Shown: positions 29,538 through 38,288, numbered from the stretch's first letter. The stretch: DNA of 64,000 nt from Gammaproteobacteria bacterium (GCA_013178375.1 JABLXQ010000014.1:159851-223850), one strand, 5' to 3'. The notes: generated from the letters alone by a model not told the origin. Numbers and translations: made by a program.

Positions 29538-29557
29538 GCTATCATTGCGGACGAATG

Positions 29558-30019
29558 ATGAATCATCGAGAAAACATGTCTTTTCGTGCAGCGTCAATAC
29601 AGGGTTGGTTAAAATGGATATGGCTTTCGACCTGCATGAATCTCGGCTGGGAAATTCTCCATTACCCATTCTACGCGGTATCAAGTACGCATGTCGGCGG
29701 AATACCCGTTTTGGCGATTCTTCATTGCACCCTGGGCGATGCAATGATTTCGGCGATCGCGTATCTTTTCACCTCAATTGCGCTTCGCTCCCTAAGCTGG
29801 CCGTTGACGAATCCTTGGCGGGGACTGTTGGTGTTCTTGTTGTTGTCGGTTGTTTATACGGCTTTCAGCGAGTGGAAAAATACGACCGTATTTGGCAGCT
29901 GGAACTACGCGCCGACGATGCCTCAAATTTGGGGTATAGGTATTTCTCCGTTACTGCAATGGGTGGTCGTTCCAACGATAACCCTCTGGTTACACACGAA
30001 GAAAGTGCGACCCAAGTAA
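29558..30019 (+). CDS. membrane protein of unknown function
   Basis: About 153 residues, with four predicted membrane helices (for example VLAILHCTLGDAMISAIAYL, LLVFLLLSVVYTAF, GISPLLQWVVVPTITLWL). Conserved-looking polar positions within the helices (NLGWEILHYPFY, FSEWKNT) suggest a real family, but I cannot name it. The start is uncertain: in-frame Met codons lie at 29555, 29558 and 29576 with no strong ribosome site. It lies just inside the 18-base repeat and ahead of glgC. Confidence 0.5.
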   Translation: MNHRENMSFRAASIQGWLKWIWLSTCMNLGWEILHYPFYAVSSTHVGGIPVLAILHCTLGDAMISAIAYLFTSIALRSLSWPLTNPWRGLLVFLLLSVVYTAFSEWKNTTVFGSWNYAPTMPQIWGIGISPLLQWVVVPTITLWLHTKKVRPK

Positions 30020-30330
30020 GTGACACCGCCGATGTTTTCAAATTCACGCTGTCCACAATTGCCGGTACCACTTTAAAAGAAATGATTGTCCAGCAGCGCG
30101 AAAGCACGCAACCATAAGAACGAGAAGCGGCGAATAAATCGGTACGTTAAGCGCCAATTACATTTTTGTAATGTCCCAAAATAAATTTTGCAGCTTGACC
30201 CATGTCAATACTAAAGTGAGAAGCTTGGATAGGCTGGACTCTCCTTGAGATTGAAGCACGAAGATAAATCGTTGCTCTTTTCGAAAATAGACTGCTTCTG
30301 GTTTGGCAGAAAGCACAAGGGGAACAATGC
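30020..30330. other. glgC leader region
   Basis: 311 bases between the membrane-protein gene and glgC. It holds a CusR-like box (30157-30172) and a ribosome site (AAGGGGAA) just before the glgC ATG. No other feature is clear. Confidence 0.5.
30157..30172. promoter_or_regulatory. CusR/CopR-like box upstream of glgC (ATTACATTTTTGTAAT)
   Basis: Read on the minus strand this is ATTACA-AAAA-TGTAAT, identical to the box between cusR and the copper-oxidase operon. It is about 160 bases upstream of glgC, farther than the 75-85 bases at the other sites, and no minus-strand gene starts nearby. It may control glgC or be left over from a rearranged copper gene. Confidence 0.65.
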
Positions 30331-31596
30331 ATGCGCAGATCCGTTTACAACACTCCCGCCTCCGCCTGCTTGGAAACGATCGCGTTGGTGCTCGCCGGTG
30401 GCGCGGGGACACGCCTTAAATCACTCACGCAAAAGCACGCTAAACCCGCTGTCAATTTTGCGGGAAAATACCGCACGATTGATTTCAGTCTGACCAATTG
30501 CGTTCATTCCAGTATCCGTCGCATCAGTATTCTTACCCAATACAAATCCCACTCGCTCAATACGCATATTCAACACGGCTGGAATTTCCTGCGACATGAA
30601 TTAAACGAATACGTGGAGCTTCTGCCCGCCCAACAACGTGTTAAGTCCGAGTGGTATGCAGGTACGGCGGATGCGGTTTTTCAGAATATTGACATCATCG
30701 CCGAGCAGGAACCGCGTTACGTCCTTATTCTGGCGGGTGATCACGTCTATAAAATGGACTACCGCGACATGCTGCAAGACCATATTCGCACTAAGGCCTC
30801 TCTGACTATAGGTTGTGTTGAAGTTCCACTACATAAAGCCCGTGAGTTTGGTGTCATGGAAATTGACACACAAAACCGCATTATCGGTTTTGAAGAAAAA
30901 CCTGCCCGCCCGAAACCGATGCGCGGGAGTAGCGACCAGGCGCTGGCCTCCATGGGTATCTATGTTTTTAGTTGGCCATTTTTGCGGGAAGTACTTCAGC
31001 GCGACGCGGAGGATTCAACGTCAAGCCATGATTTCGGGAAAAATATCATTCCCTCACTGATCGCCACAGCCGCCGTGTTTGCCCACAGCTTTAGAGATAA
31101 ATTGACAGGGCGGGCCGGATATTGGCGGGATGTCGGCACCATCGACGGCTATTTCGATGCCCATATGGAACTGTTGGAAACGCGATCCTCACTTGAATTG
31201 TTTGACGGCCATTGGCCGGTACTCACCTATCAGCCGCAGCTTCCCCCCACGCAGTTTACGCATGACGATGATGGAAAACACGGCGTCGTCTACGACTCCA
31301 TCGTTTGTGATGGCTGTCTGGTCGCAGGCGCTCAAGTGAAACACTCCATTATTTCCTCGAACGTAATGATTGGCGGTGATACTCAGATTGAAAACGCCAT
31401 CCTCCTCCCGGACGTGGAAATCGGTCGTCACTGCAGACTGCGAAATGTCATCGTTGACCGGGGCTGCCGTCTGCCGGAGAGAACGGTTATTGGCCAGGAT
31501 CATGCGCACGATCGTCGCATTTATCACGTGTCACCGGCAGGCGTGACGGTGGTGTCGGCCGAGCTGCTAGAGATAGAAATAGGTGAGGTGGCCTGA
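30331..31596 (+). CDS. glgC: glucose-1-phosphate adenylyltransferase
   Basis: Makes ADP-glucose from ATP and glucose-1-phosphate, the first committed step of bacterial glycogen synthesis. At 421 residues it is close to E. coli GlgC (431). Nucleotidyltransferase motifs: VLAGGAGTRLKSLT, KPAVNFAGKYRTIDF, WYAGTADAVFQN, and LAGDHVYKMDY with the catalytic Asp. A C-terminal left-handed beta-helix follows (ENAILLPDVEIGRHCRLRN). No glgA, glgB or complete glgP is nearby, only a broken glgP 11 kb away, so it may be an orphan. The CusR-like box upstream is unexpected for this enzyme. Confidence 0.95.
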   Translation: MRRSVYNTPASACLETIALVLAGGAGTRLKSLTQKHAKPAVNFAGKYRTIDFSLTNCVHSSIRRISILTQYKSHSLNTHIQHGWNFLRHELNEYVELLPAQQRVKSEWYAGTADAVFQNIDIIAEQEPRYVLILAGDHVYKMDYRDMLQDHIRTKASLTIGCVEVPLHKAREFGVMEIDTQNRIIGFEEKPARPKPMRGSSDQALASMGIYVFSWPFLREVLQRDAEDSTSSHDFGKNIIPSLIATAAVFAHSFRDKLTGRAGYWRDVGTIDGYFDAHMELLETRSSLELFDGHWPVLTYQPQLPPTQFTHDDDGKHGVVYDSIVCDGCLVAGAQVKHSIISSNVMIGGDTQIENAILLPDVEIGRHCRLRNVIVDRGCRLPERTVIGQDHAHDRRIYHVSPAGVTVVSAELLEIEIGEVA

Positions 31597-31646
31597 TTTC
31601 TTCACTTTATTAAATTCACTCTCACAATAACACGGAGATATTAAAT

Positions 31647-31693
31647 GATATTTTCAACTCACAAGCCTGGATTAGCAGGCTGTTGAAAATATC
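31647..31693. repeat. imperfect palindrome containing repeat copy 2
   Basis: GATATTTTCAAC (31647-31658) pairs perfectly with GTTGAAAATATC (31682-31693); inside, AGCCTG pairs with CAGGCT. The right half contains the second copy of TTAGCAGGCTGTTGAAAA (31672-31689). It could be a transcription terminator after glgC, or the fused ends of an insertion sequence next to the IS66 remnant. Confidence 0.5.
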
Positions 31694-32000
31694 GAGAGCT
31701 TGGCTCCGGCACAAAAACAGCATCAGCGCCAACAGCTGCCACCCAGTACTGAAGGACTTCCATCAATGGTTGCAGGCCAATCAAAGCCGGATACCCAAAG
31801 ACAGCCTGACCTACGACGCCATCCGTTACGCCCTGAACCAGTGGCCTATCCTGACGGGCTATTGTGAAGAAGATGGTCGGCTGTACATCAGCAACGCGTT
31901 GGCGGAAAATGCCATCCGGCCCTTTGCAGTCGGCCGGCGCAATTGGTTGTTTGCTGATACGCGCGTGGAGCCAAAGCCAGCACCACCCCTATGTCAGGCA
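31690..32000 (+). pseudogene. IS66-family transposase (TnpC) C-terminal remnant
   Basis: The sequence reads VLKDFHQWLQANQSRIPKDS, LTYDAIRYALNQWPILTGYC, then EDGRLYISNALAENAIRPFA and GRRNWLFADT, the conserved C-terminal block of IS66 transposases. After about 31965 the match continues one frame over as GAKASTT, so there is a frameshift, and homology ends near 32000. No N-terminal half, tnpA or tnpB is present. The fragment runs into the 3' end of the opposing XRE gene. Confidence 0.8.
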
Positions 32001-32003
32001 TAC

Positions 32004-32261
32004 TTACAATCGAGAGCCTTTTTTGAGGGACTTGATTAGAAGTTCTAGGCCTTCATGGGGGTCCGCTCCTAAAGCCTGACAATACTGCACGAACTCTACG
32101 ATCTCAATTTTGCGCCGATCCTGCTCCATTTTGCCAACCACCGAATGATGGCGATCTATGGCATCAGCAACTGCACGTAACGACAAGCCGCTCTCCTCCC
32201 GCTTTTGCTTCATCCAGGCGCGCAATTGATCATAATGAGAGGAATAAGGAGAAGGTTTCAT
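32004..32261 (-). CDS. XRE-family helix-turn-helix regulator
   Basis: 85 residues with a single HTH domain (about 13-70): REESGLSLRAVADAIDRHHS, then VVGKMEQDRRKIEIVEFVQY. It is divergent from the winged-helix/helicase pair, with half-sites TGTCTCGA in the shared gap, so it probably represses both directions. It ends inside the IS66 remnant's edge but appears complete. Confidence 0.8.
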   Translation of the reverse strand: MKPSPYSSHYDQLRAWMKQKREESGLSLRAVADAIDRHHSVVGKMEQDRRKIEIVEFVQYCQALGADPHEGLELLIKSLKKGSRL

Positions 32262-32307
32262 TGTCTCGATGATAGAGACGGGGTAGAATGTCGCGAAATT
32301 CGAGACA
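32261..32307. promoter_or_regulatory. inverted half-sites, likely XRE operator
   Basis: TGTCTCGA (32262-32269) and its exact complement TCGAGACA (32300-32307) flank a third related half-site, AGAGAC (32274-32279), in the 55-base gap between the divergent XRE and plus-strand genes. Repeated half-sites like this usually bind the adjacent XRE repressor. Confidence 0.55.
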
Positions 32308-32316
32308 GGCAGCGAA

Positions 32317-32868
32317 GTGAATGACCCTATGCGGGCTATACGAGTACAACCGGCATTTCAGCGGGCGCTGCAACAGCTCCAACATGAACCGTTCACCGTC
32401 GCCACGCTAACCCAGTATTATCAAGATCAATCCCAGAATCCGCGCTCCTCCCCAAAGGCCACACGGCAATTTGTCTATCGCAATATGGTACGCCTATTGC
32501 GCGTGGGTCTGTTGGAGAAGCTGGCCGTCCAAAAGGGATGGCCTCGCTACCGGATTACTGAAGCATTTAAAACATCACTTTCCCCGAACATCCAAGCAAA
32601 TGCTGAACAGGCAGTTGCACCACAGCCAAGCATCTCACAATTCGCGGGGATAACTATTGGTGTCTTACAAAAGCGCTTAAGCCAGCATAAATCTGACATG
32701 CTGTGTGCCATGGGTGAGGCTGAGGAATACAGTGCACTTTGTCACGAACATCCCGATCTGCAAGAACAAGCGCAAACGCTCTACAATCAAGCCCGTGATC
32801 GCTCTGCCCTTCTGCTTGGAAAAGTCAAAGCTTTGGAAAACCTGATTTCTCAACAGACCCGGTCATAA
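32317..32868 (+). CDS. putative winged-helix protein partnered with helicase
   Basis: About 183 residues from a GTG at 32317 (an in-frame ATG is at 32329). The first 85 residues look like a winged helix (FTVATLTQYYQDQ, TRQFVYRNMVRLLRVGLLEK, GWPRYRITEAF). The rest is a long helical, coiled-coil-like region (DLQEQAQTLYNQARDRSALL). I do not recognise a named family. The stop lies one base before the helicase ATG, so the two are an operon and may act together. Confidence 0.65.
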   Translation: MNDPMRAIRVQPAFQRALQQLQHEPFTVATLTQYYQDQSQNPRSSPKATRQFVYRNMVRLLRVGLLEKLAVQKGWPRYRITEAFKTSLSPNIQANAEQAVAPQPSISQFAGITIGVLQKRLSQHKSDMLCAMGEAEEYSALCHEHPDLQEQAQTLYNQARDRSALLLGKVKALENLISQQTRS

Positions 32869-32869
32869 A

Positions 32870-34276
32870 ATGCAGTTACGTCGCTGGCAATCAGAGGTTA
32901 TTCAGGCTGCGCTTTACAAATTCCAGTCCGGCCAACCGCATTTTCTATGTCTGGCAACACCTGGCGCAGGCAAGACGTATATGGCCTCAATGCTGGCCCG
33001 GCAGATGCTAGATATCGGTCTGATCGACTTAGTGGTTTGCTTCTCGCCTTCCGTCAACGTGGCGGCGGCGTTTCAAGCTTCATTGGAACGTTGCCTTGAG
33101 GTGCGTATGAATGGCTTGCTGGGATCAAAAGGACGGGTCCTCACCTACCAGTCAATGTTGCATCTGAATACGGATTTTTGGGCTCTTTTTTCCCAATATC
33201 GGATATTAGTGATATTCGACGAAATACATCATTGCGCTGGAGACAATGTCAGTAACGCCAATGTGTGGGGGCAAACCATACTACGCTCAATCCAGGGGAG
33301 TGCTACCTATACACTCGCACTCACTGGGACACCGTGGCGTTCCGATCAGGTGCCGATTGTGCTGGCTACTTATTGTCAACAGGGCAAGGTTCAGTGCGAC
33401 TATCATTACGGCCTTCACCAAGCGGTAACTGATGGCGTTTGTCGTATTCCCCAGATTACAGCCATCGACAACGAACGAATTCAGGTAAAATCGGGCCGCC
33501 AGATCGAGACCTACATATCGTTCAATGATTTGCTATCCAATTCTTTCCATTCCTATCAGCAGCTATTGCGCAGCAACGAACTCATCGAATACTTGCTTCG
33601 CATGGCGGCCAAAAAACTGAATCAGCTTCGTCGAGCCGATCCAACAGCGGGCGCTCTAATTGTCGCGGCTTCCGTTGAGCATGCTCTATTTATCGCTGAT
33701 ATTCTGCAGGAAAAGATTGGCGAAGCCTCTGCCATCGTAACCTATCTGCACGATGATGCGCAGACCACCATTCGCGAATTTCGAAGCTCTGCGGATAAAT
33801 GGATTATTTCGGTGGGCATGATCAGCGAAGGAACCGATATACCGCGTCTGAAAGTGTGCTGTCACCTGACACATGTGAAGACCGAACTGTACTTTAGGCA
33901 AGTCTTGGGGCGAATCCTGAGATCCAACAGTTCCTCTCAAGAAGCTGGCTATTTATTTATGCCTGCAGAACCTACGCTCATGGAATTCGCCCAGCGCATT
34001 GCTGAAGACATTCCAGAAATCAGTACGATTAATATCGAGCGTATGCCCGCATTGGACCTACCATTTGACCTTGAGGCAGTTGAGATAACAGATAGCCAAA
34101 CCTTAGCCGAGCTTCCTTTGCAGCCGGAGCACGCCATTCAGCCGCGCATCACCTCAGAACTCGCCATTACATTACAGCCCCAAGTTCCCTCATCCTCCCT
34201 ATCAGACACCTACGATGCAACCCTGGGTTTGTTTGGGAAGTTCCGACATCGGATTTTTCAGCTTGCGGGCATATAG
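32870..34276 (+). CDS. superfamily 2 DEAD/DEAH-type helicase
   Basis: 468 residues forming a compact SF2 helicase of the UvsW/RecG-like or type III restriction subunit-like class. Walker A is TPGAGKT (30-36), Walker B is DEIH (117-120), motif III is LTGTPWRSD, and motif VI is QVLGRILRS. The protein ends with a low-complexity tail of about 70 residues without a recognisable domain. Its small size, XRE-regulated operon and position among mobile elements suggest a mobile-element or defence helicase rather than a repair enzyme; this is inference. Confidence 0.85.
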   Translation: MQLRRWQSEVIQAALYKFQSGQPHFLCLATPGAGKTYMASMLARQMLDIGLIDLVVCFSPSVNVAAAFQASLERCLEVRMNGLLGSKGRVLTYQSMLHLNTDFWALFSQYRILVIFDEIHHCAGDNVSNANVWGQTILRSIQGSATYTLALTGTPWRSDQVPIVLATYCQQGKVQCDYHYGLHQAVTDGVCRIPQITAIDNERIQVKSGRQIETYISFNDLLSNSFHSYQQLLRSNELIEYLLRMAAKKLNQLRRADPTAGALIVAASVEHALFIADILQEKIGEASAIVTYLHDDAQTTIREFRSSADKWIISVGMISEGTDIPRLKVCCHLTHVKTELYFRQVLGRILRSNSSSQEAGYLFMPAEPTLMEFAQRIAEDIPEISTINIERMPALDLPFDLEAVEITDSQTLAELPLQPEHAIQPRITSELAITLQPQVPSSSLSDTYDATLGLFGKFRHRIFQLAGI

Positions 34277-34543
34277 CGCGCATGCCAATCGCCAATTCGA
34301 AGCAGGTGAACTTGCTTCGCTGTTTAGCCCCATCCAATCGCAAGCTACTCAGCCAGCTTAATTTGCATGCTCGAGGATGTCACATCAACCGAAGGCCCTC
34401 CATGTCGAGCAGGACTGATCAATTGCTATCGCAAAACATCAGATTTTTTGGTTGGAATTAATCTCTCAATACAGACAGATTATAAACATAAAACTATATT
34501 ATTCAGTTGCTTACATGGATTTTCTGGATAGAGGAAACGAATT

Positions 34544-35767
34544 TTGTCAAATACCCAGGCATGTGGGATCGATTGCATGGAGCTGGCAAAGATACGGTTT
34601 GGTGACCATCAAATATCATGGACGGTGCTCGATAATGGAGAGCCTGTTGGGTGTGTTCGGGATTGGATCCTTCATCTGGAAGAGACAAATCAATCGCCCA
34701 ATACAGTTCAGGCCTATGCTCGCCATGTAGCCCGCTTTGGGACCTTTCTGCAAGGCCGTGGCAAGTCGTTCTACGACGTTGCTGTAGTCGACTATGATTC
34801 CTTTTTTAAGTGGCTTCCACGCTCACTTGTTGATGATGTTTCCGCTGCAACCCCAAACCTCTTATATCTCTCAAAACCCGTTGAAAGCTTGTCTCCAGCA
34901 CTCCGGAACCAGGTACACCTTTCAATTAAGTCGTTTTATCGGTATCTGTCCGGGCGTTCCCCTGTGTTTGATCAAAGTGAAGTCTCGACAAGGTATCAAG
35001 GCGTCAATAGCTATAAACCGTTTCTCGAACACATCAATCAACGACGTAGTGTTCGGAAGAAAGATAAATATCTTCAAGGCGACTTGGGCGCTGTTCAGCA
35101 AACAATTACAGAAAAACGGCTTTCGCCAGAAGTCGTTTTGTCCCTCATTGGTGCGTGCACCCTACTGAGAGATGCATTCCTGATAACGCTTTTGTACAAC
35201 TCAGGCATGAGAATTGGTGAAGCTCTTGGATTGAGACATGCGGATATTGTGTTGGATGAACAATTAATATGGGTAATACCTCGAGCAGACAATGAAAATG
35301 GCGCTAGGGCTAAATCACGTAAATCTAGGGCAATCCCGGTCATGCCTTACGTTATCAACATGTACGAAGACTATATAACCAGTGACGAGTATTCGGCTGC
35401 ATTTGAGTCGGGAACTGAGTACGTGTTTTGCAATGTTCAGCGTGGATCTGTAGGTCGTGCGCTGTCAAAAAGCTACGTCGAAAACTTAAAAAAATATCTG
35501 ATAAAGCGAACTGGCTACCCATTCACATGGCACCAGTTCCGGCACACCCATGCAAGCGAAGCAATTGCAGATGGGCACGGTTTGCTCCAGGTTGCAGATC
35601 GGCTTGGCCATTCAAGCCCCCAGACAACATTAGATTTCTACAAGCATTTATTTAGCTCGGAAATTAGAAAGCTACATCTTACAGGGCCTGCAAATCTAGA
35701 GAAACGCCTTGAAGAGTTCAGAAGTAGCGGAGTGCATCTAACTGATCGGGGAATCAAATGGATTTGA
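34544..35767 (+). CDS. tnpA: tyrosine recombinase, Tn554 TnpA-like
   Basis: 407 residues from a TTG at 34544 (GAGGAA upstream); an ATG at 34577 is the alternative start. It has an N-terminal SAM-like core-binding domain (about 35-135) and a catalytic domain with R223 (SGMRIGEALGL), a basic KSRKSRAIP segment near 257-265, H330 and R333 (HQFRH), H356 (LGHSSP) and the nucleophile Y366 (DFYKH). It is first of three overlapping genes in the Tn554 order tnpA-tnpB-tnpC, which integrate site-specifically. Its DNA is AT-richer than the flanking chromosome. Confidence 0.88.
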   Translation: MSNTQACGIDCMELAKIRFGDHQISWTVLDNGEPVGCVRDWILHLEETNQSPNTVQAYARHVARFGTFLQGRGKSFYDVAVVDYDSFFKWLPRSLVDDVSAATPNLLYLSKPVESLSPALRNQVHLSIKSFYRYLSGRSPVFDQSEVSTRYQGVNSYKPFLEHINQRRSVRKKDKYLQGDLGAVQQTITEKRLSPEVVLSLIGACTLLRDAFLITLLYNSGMRIGEALGLRHADIVLDEQLIWVIPRADNENGARAKSRKSRAIPVMPYVINMYEDYITSDEYSAAFESGTEYVFCNVQRGSVGRALSKSYVENLKKYLIKRTGYPFTWHQFRHTHASEAIADGHGLLQVADRLGHSSPQTTLDFYKHLFSSEIRKLHLTGPANLEKRLEEFRSSGVHLTDRGIKWI

Positions 35768-37866
35768 AACTGGTTCATTCAAATAGCAACACACTAGCTC
35801 TCTATCGTAACCAGCTTGAGGGTGCCTTAGCTGCTATTTCGCCTGAATTGCTAAATTGCAATATATGGAGTTCCGGTCTGGTTAAGAAAATAAAGGTTTT
35901 CTGTAATCAGCATGTCGGAATATGTAGTTTTGTTCCGAATTTTGAGGGTATTCCCGAAATAGTTGCTTTGGAGCTGAAATTGTATTGGGCAAATTTATTA
36001 TCAGACCCAAGACAAAACTCAGAAAGTATAGTTTCCAGGCGTCTAGCCCCAATGAAGTGGTTCAGATCGAAAACGAGCGAAATACTAGAGCACTTCGATG
36101 TCGATTCGATATCTGAAATAGAGCATCCTGAATTTTCTGTTAATGAATCTGGCGGAAGAAAACAGCACAATAGAGAATTTATTCGGCTTTTTTCCGAATT
36201 CGAAGGGAGCCCAAGAACCAAATTAGTTGAAGCGGCGTATGTAAAAGAAAATAGGAAAGAAAAGAAGATTTATGCGTCACCACAAATAACCGTAGCGGGT
36301 AATTATCACAAAAGAATTGTCATTGCTAGGGAGCAGTTCAAGCCTGTTTCCAAGAGGAATATATTGTTCATTAATGAACTATATAGTGAAAATAATACGC
36401 GCTTTAAGGACATGCAAAGCCAGGAAGATTGGTACTTGAATTTTTTTCTACTTCCTAAATGGCTGCGTCCAGCAGTGAAGGAGCATATTCTTCAGAAAAT
36501 TTCGTTTGATGAGCTGGGTCCCAAAACGGTAGTAGGTTATCTTGCTCGAATGCGGGTGTTCGGTGAATTCATGAATACAGAGTTTTCTAATCCATCTCCC
36601 GAGTTGATAACGGATGCTTTGATAGAAGATAAGTTTGTGGCATGGGGAAATAGAAAGGGATTGGTTGGGAAAAACTGGTTCACTGACAATTTGGCAATGT
36701 TAAAAACTGCCTCCCGTACATGGCCAGATAGTTGGCCGGCTCTATCAGTCTCTAGTCGAGCAGCGCGTAAAATTGAGAAGGTCCATTACAAAGAAGGACT
36801 CGGGCGCATCGGGCATAATCAGGAATGTGCCAATCGAGCATACTCAGCCAGGATTATTGATGAGCTGAAGTTCGCTACACAACGTGCGCCCGAGCCGATC
36901 TTCGAGCTGTTTTCTATAATGTTGGGTCTTGGAATAAGGGCTGAAGATGGACATGCGCTCTTGTTCAATTGCTTGGCGGAAGATCCCAATGACGAAAAAT
37001 TCATGCTGCTAACATTTTGGCAAAACAAGGTCAGAAAGTGGAATGTAAAACCCCTTCTCAAAACGGATTCTGCTCACCAAGAGTTAATAAAAATTGTCAA
37101 GGCCCAGCAGGCTCGCGTTCTTCGAAAACACGGAAAGGAGACCAAGTATCTGTTCCCTTCCTTTACTGGGACAAAAGAAGGCTTCCTGAAACCTTCGTAT
37201 ACAATGCACGAGATAAAACAGCAATGCGTAGTGGCCGATATTAAAAATGATGATGGCTCTCCCCTCTCCTTTTCCTGGCATCCTTTACGCCATACCAAAG
37301 GCACGTCTTTGGCCAAAGATGGGCATGATATCCTTTCCATTATGATGGAACTTGGTCATACCAGTCCTGACATGGCAACTGTCTATATCAACAATCGACT
37401 TGAGCTGAAAAAGAAAGCGCTAATGGCACATGGTGGTGGGCGCTTTTATACTATTGAGGGCCGGGTCGATAATAAAATATCCGAACTGCTGGTTAGAAAA
37501 GACAGTCTCAGTGCCACTCGGGTCTGTGGAGGCGCCTGTGTAATGCCAGCACAGATTGGAGATTGGTGTGAGCATGCGAATGCCTGCTATACATGTAAGC
37601 ACTACAGAGCCGATGCAAAAGATTTGGATTTTTTCAAATCGGAGCGCGACTCAATTGGAAGTTTGATTGAAGAGCAGAAGCAAGAAAGCATTGAGCTTTC
37701 AGAGCAAGGAAAGGTTCGCATGTCACAGATCGTCGATCGCAGGCGGACAAGGAACATTGATGTATGCACCTCACTAGAAACGATAATCAAAGCCGTGGAA
37801 AAGGACGGACAGTACGCTGGCGATGTTAATCGATTTAAGCAGTTATCATTAGAGGTTGATTCGTGA
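35758..37866 (+). CDS. tnpB: tyrosine recombinase, Tn554 TnpB-like
   Basis: 702 residues; overlaps tnpA by ten bases. The catalytic residues lie in the second half: R394 (LGIRAEDGH), H508/R511 (HPLRHTKG), H534 (LGHTSP) and Y543 (TVYINN). The C-terminus has a cysteine cluster (C590, C594, C604, C610, C613; CGGACVMP, CYTCKHY), typical of large Tn554-type TnpB proteins and probably zinc-binding. The long N-terminal part is poorly recognisable. It is expected to work with TnpA in transposition. The gene is clearly AT-rich. Confidence 0.88.
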   Translation: MDLKLVHSNSNTLALYRNQLEGALAAISPELLNCNIWSSGLVKKIKVFCNQHVGICSFVPNFEGIPEIVALELKLYWANLLSDPRQNSESIVSRRLAPMKWFRSKTSEILEHFDVDSISEIEHPEFSVNESGGRKQHNREFIRLFSEFEGSPRTKLVEAAYVKENRKEKKIYASPQITVAGNYHKRIVIAREQFKPVSKRNILFINELYSENNTRFKDMQSQEDWYLNFFLLPKWLRPAVKEHILQKISFDELGPKTVVGYLARMRVFGEFMNTEFSNPSPELITDALIEDKFVAWGNRKGLVGKNWFTDNLAMLKTASRTWPDSWPALSVSSRAARKIEKVHYKEGLGRIGHNQECANRAYSARIIDELKFATQRAPEPIFELFSIMLGLGIRAEDGHALLFNCLAEDPNDEKFMLLTFWQNKVRKWNVKPLLKTDSAHQELIKIVKAQQARVLRKHGKETKYLFPSFTGTKEGFLKPSYTMHEIKQQCVVADIKNDDGSPLSFSWHPLRHTKGTSLAKDGHDILSIMMELGHTSPDMATVYINNRLELKKKALMAHGGGRFYTIEGRVDNKISELLVRKDSLSATRVCGGACVMPAQIGDWCEHANACYTCKHYRADAKDLDFFKSERDSIGSLIEEQKQESIELSEQGKVRMSQIVDRRRTRNIDVCTSLETIIKAVEKDGQYAGDVNRFKQLSLEVDS

Positions 37867-38288
37867 CCGAAGATAAGATGAGTGGTATTCGTCAGGCTAA
37901 AGAGCAGCAAAGCCTTGAGAAACGCCGTGCAGTTGAAGAAGCCATTGCCTATCTTAAGAAGCAAAATGAGCCAGTTACCTTCAAAGCAATAGCAAAAATG
38001 GCAAAAGTAAGTCGGCAATATCTTTATAATAACTTCAAGAAAGATATTTCTGAATTTAGGAGCAGCGACAGAAGTTCCAAAGAAACGATTGATGGTGTTG
38101 TTGTTCCGGTGCGCACGCCGGAAGAAGCGAGACACGTTGAGGCGCTATTAAGAAATAAGATAGATCGTCTTAAAAAGGAACTGTCTGACGTTCGTCATGA
38201 AAACGCCCGGTTAAAGAACTTGCTTGAAAAAGAGCGTGGAAAGTCAGAGCATTTTAGAAAAAACTGGATTGCCGCGATCACTAAATGA
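37863..38288 (+). CDS. tnpC: Tn554 TnpC-like HTH/coiled-coil protein
   Basis: 141 residues, GTG start overlapping the tnpB stop (GTGA). An N-terminal helix-turn-helix (PVTFKAIAKMAKVSRQYLYN) is followed by a coiled coil (KIDRLKKELSDVRHENARLK). TnpC is non-essential but affects efficiency and orientation of Tn554 insertion. Its presence in third place confirms the Tn554-type trio. Confidence 0.85.
   Translation: MTEDKMSGIRQAKEQQSLEKRRAVEEAIAYLKKQNEPVTFKAIAKMAKVSRQYLYNNFKKDISEFRSSDRSSKETIDGVVVPVRTPEEARHVEALLRNKIDRLKKELSDVRHENARLKNLLEKERGKSEHFRKNWIAAITK

Larger units (their letters stand above)
29249..29557. other. divergent intergenic region with CusR box and repeat end
   Basis: About 310 bases between the minus-strand efflux operon and the plus-strand membrane protein. 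It contains the CusR-like box at 29324-29339 and one copy of an 18-base repeat at 29520-29537. A tiny open frame, MAALVTVLARL, runs from 29490 into the repeat and stops there, which looks like a gene start cut off by an insertion. Nothing else is evident. Confidence 0.5.
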
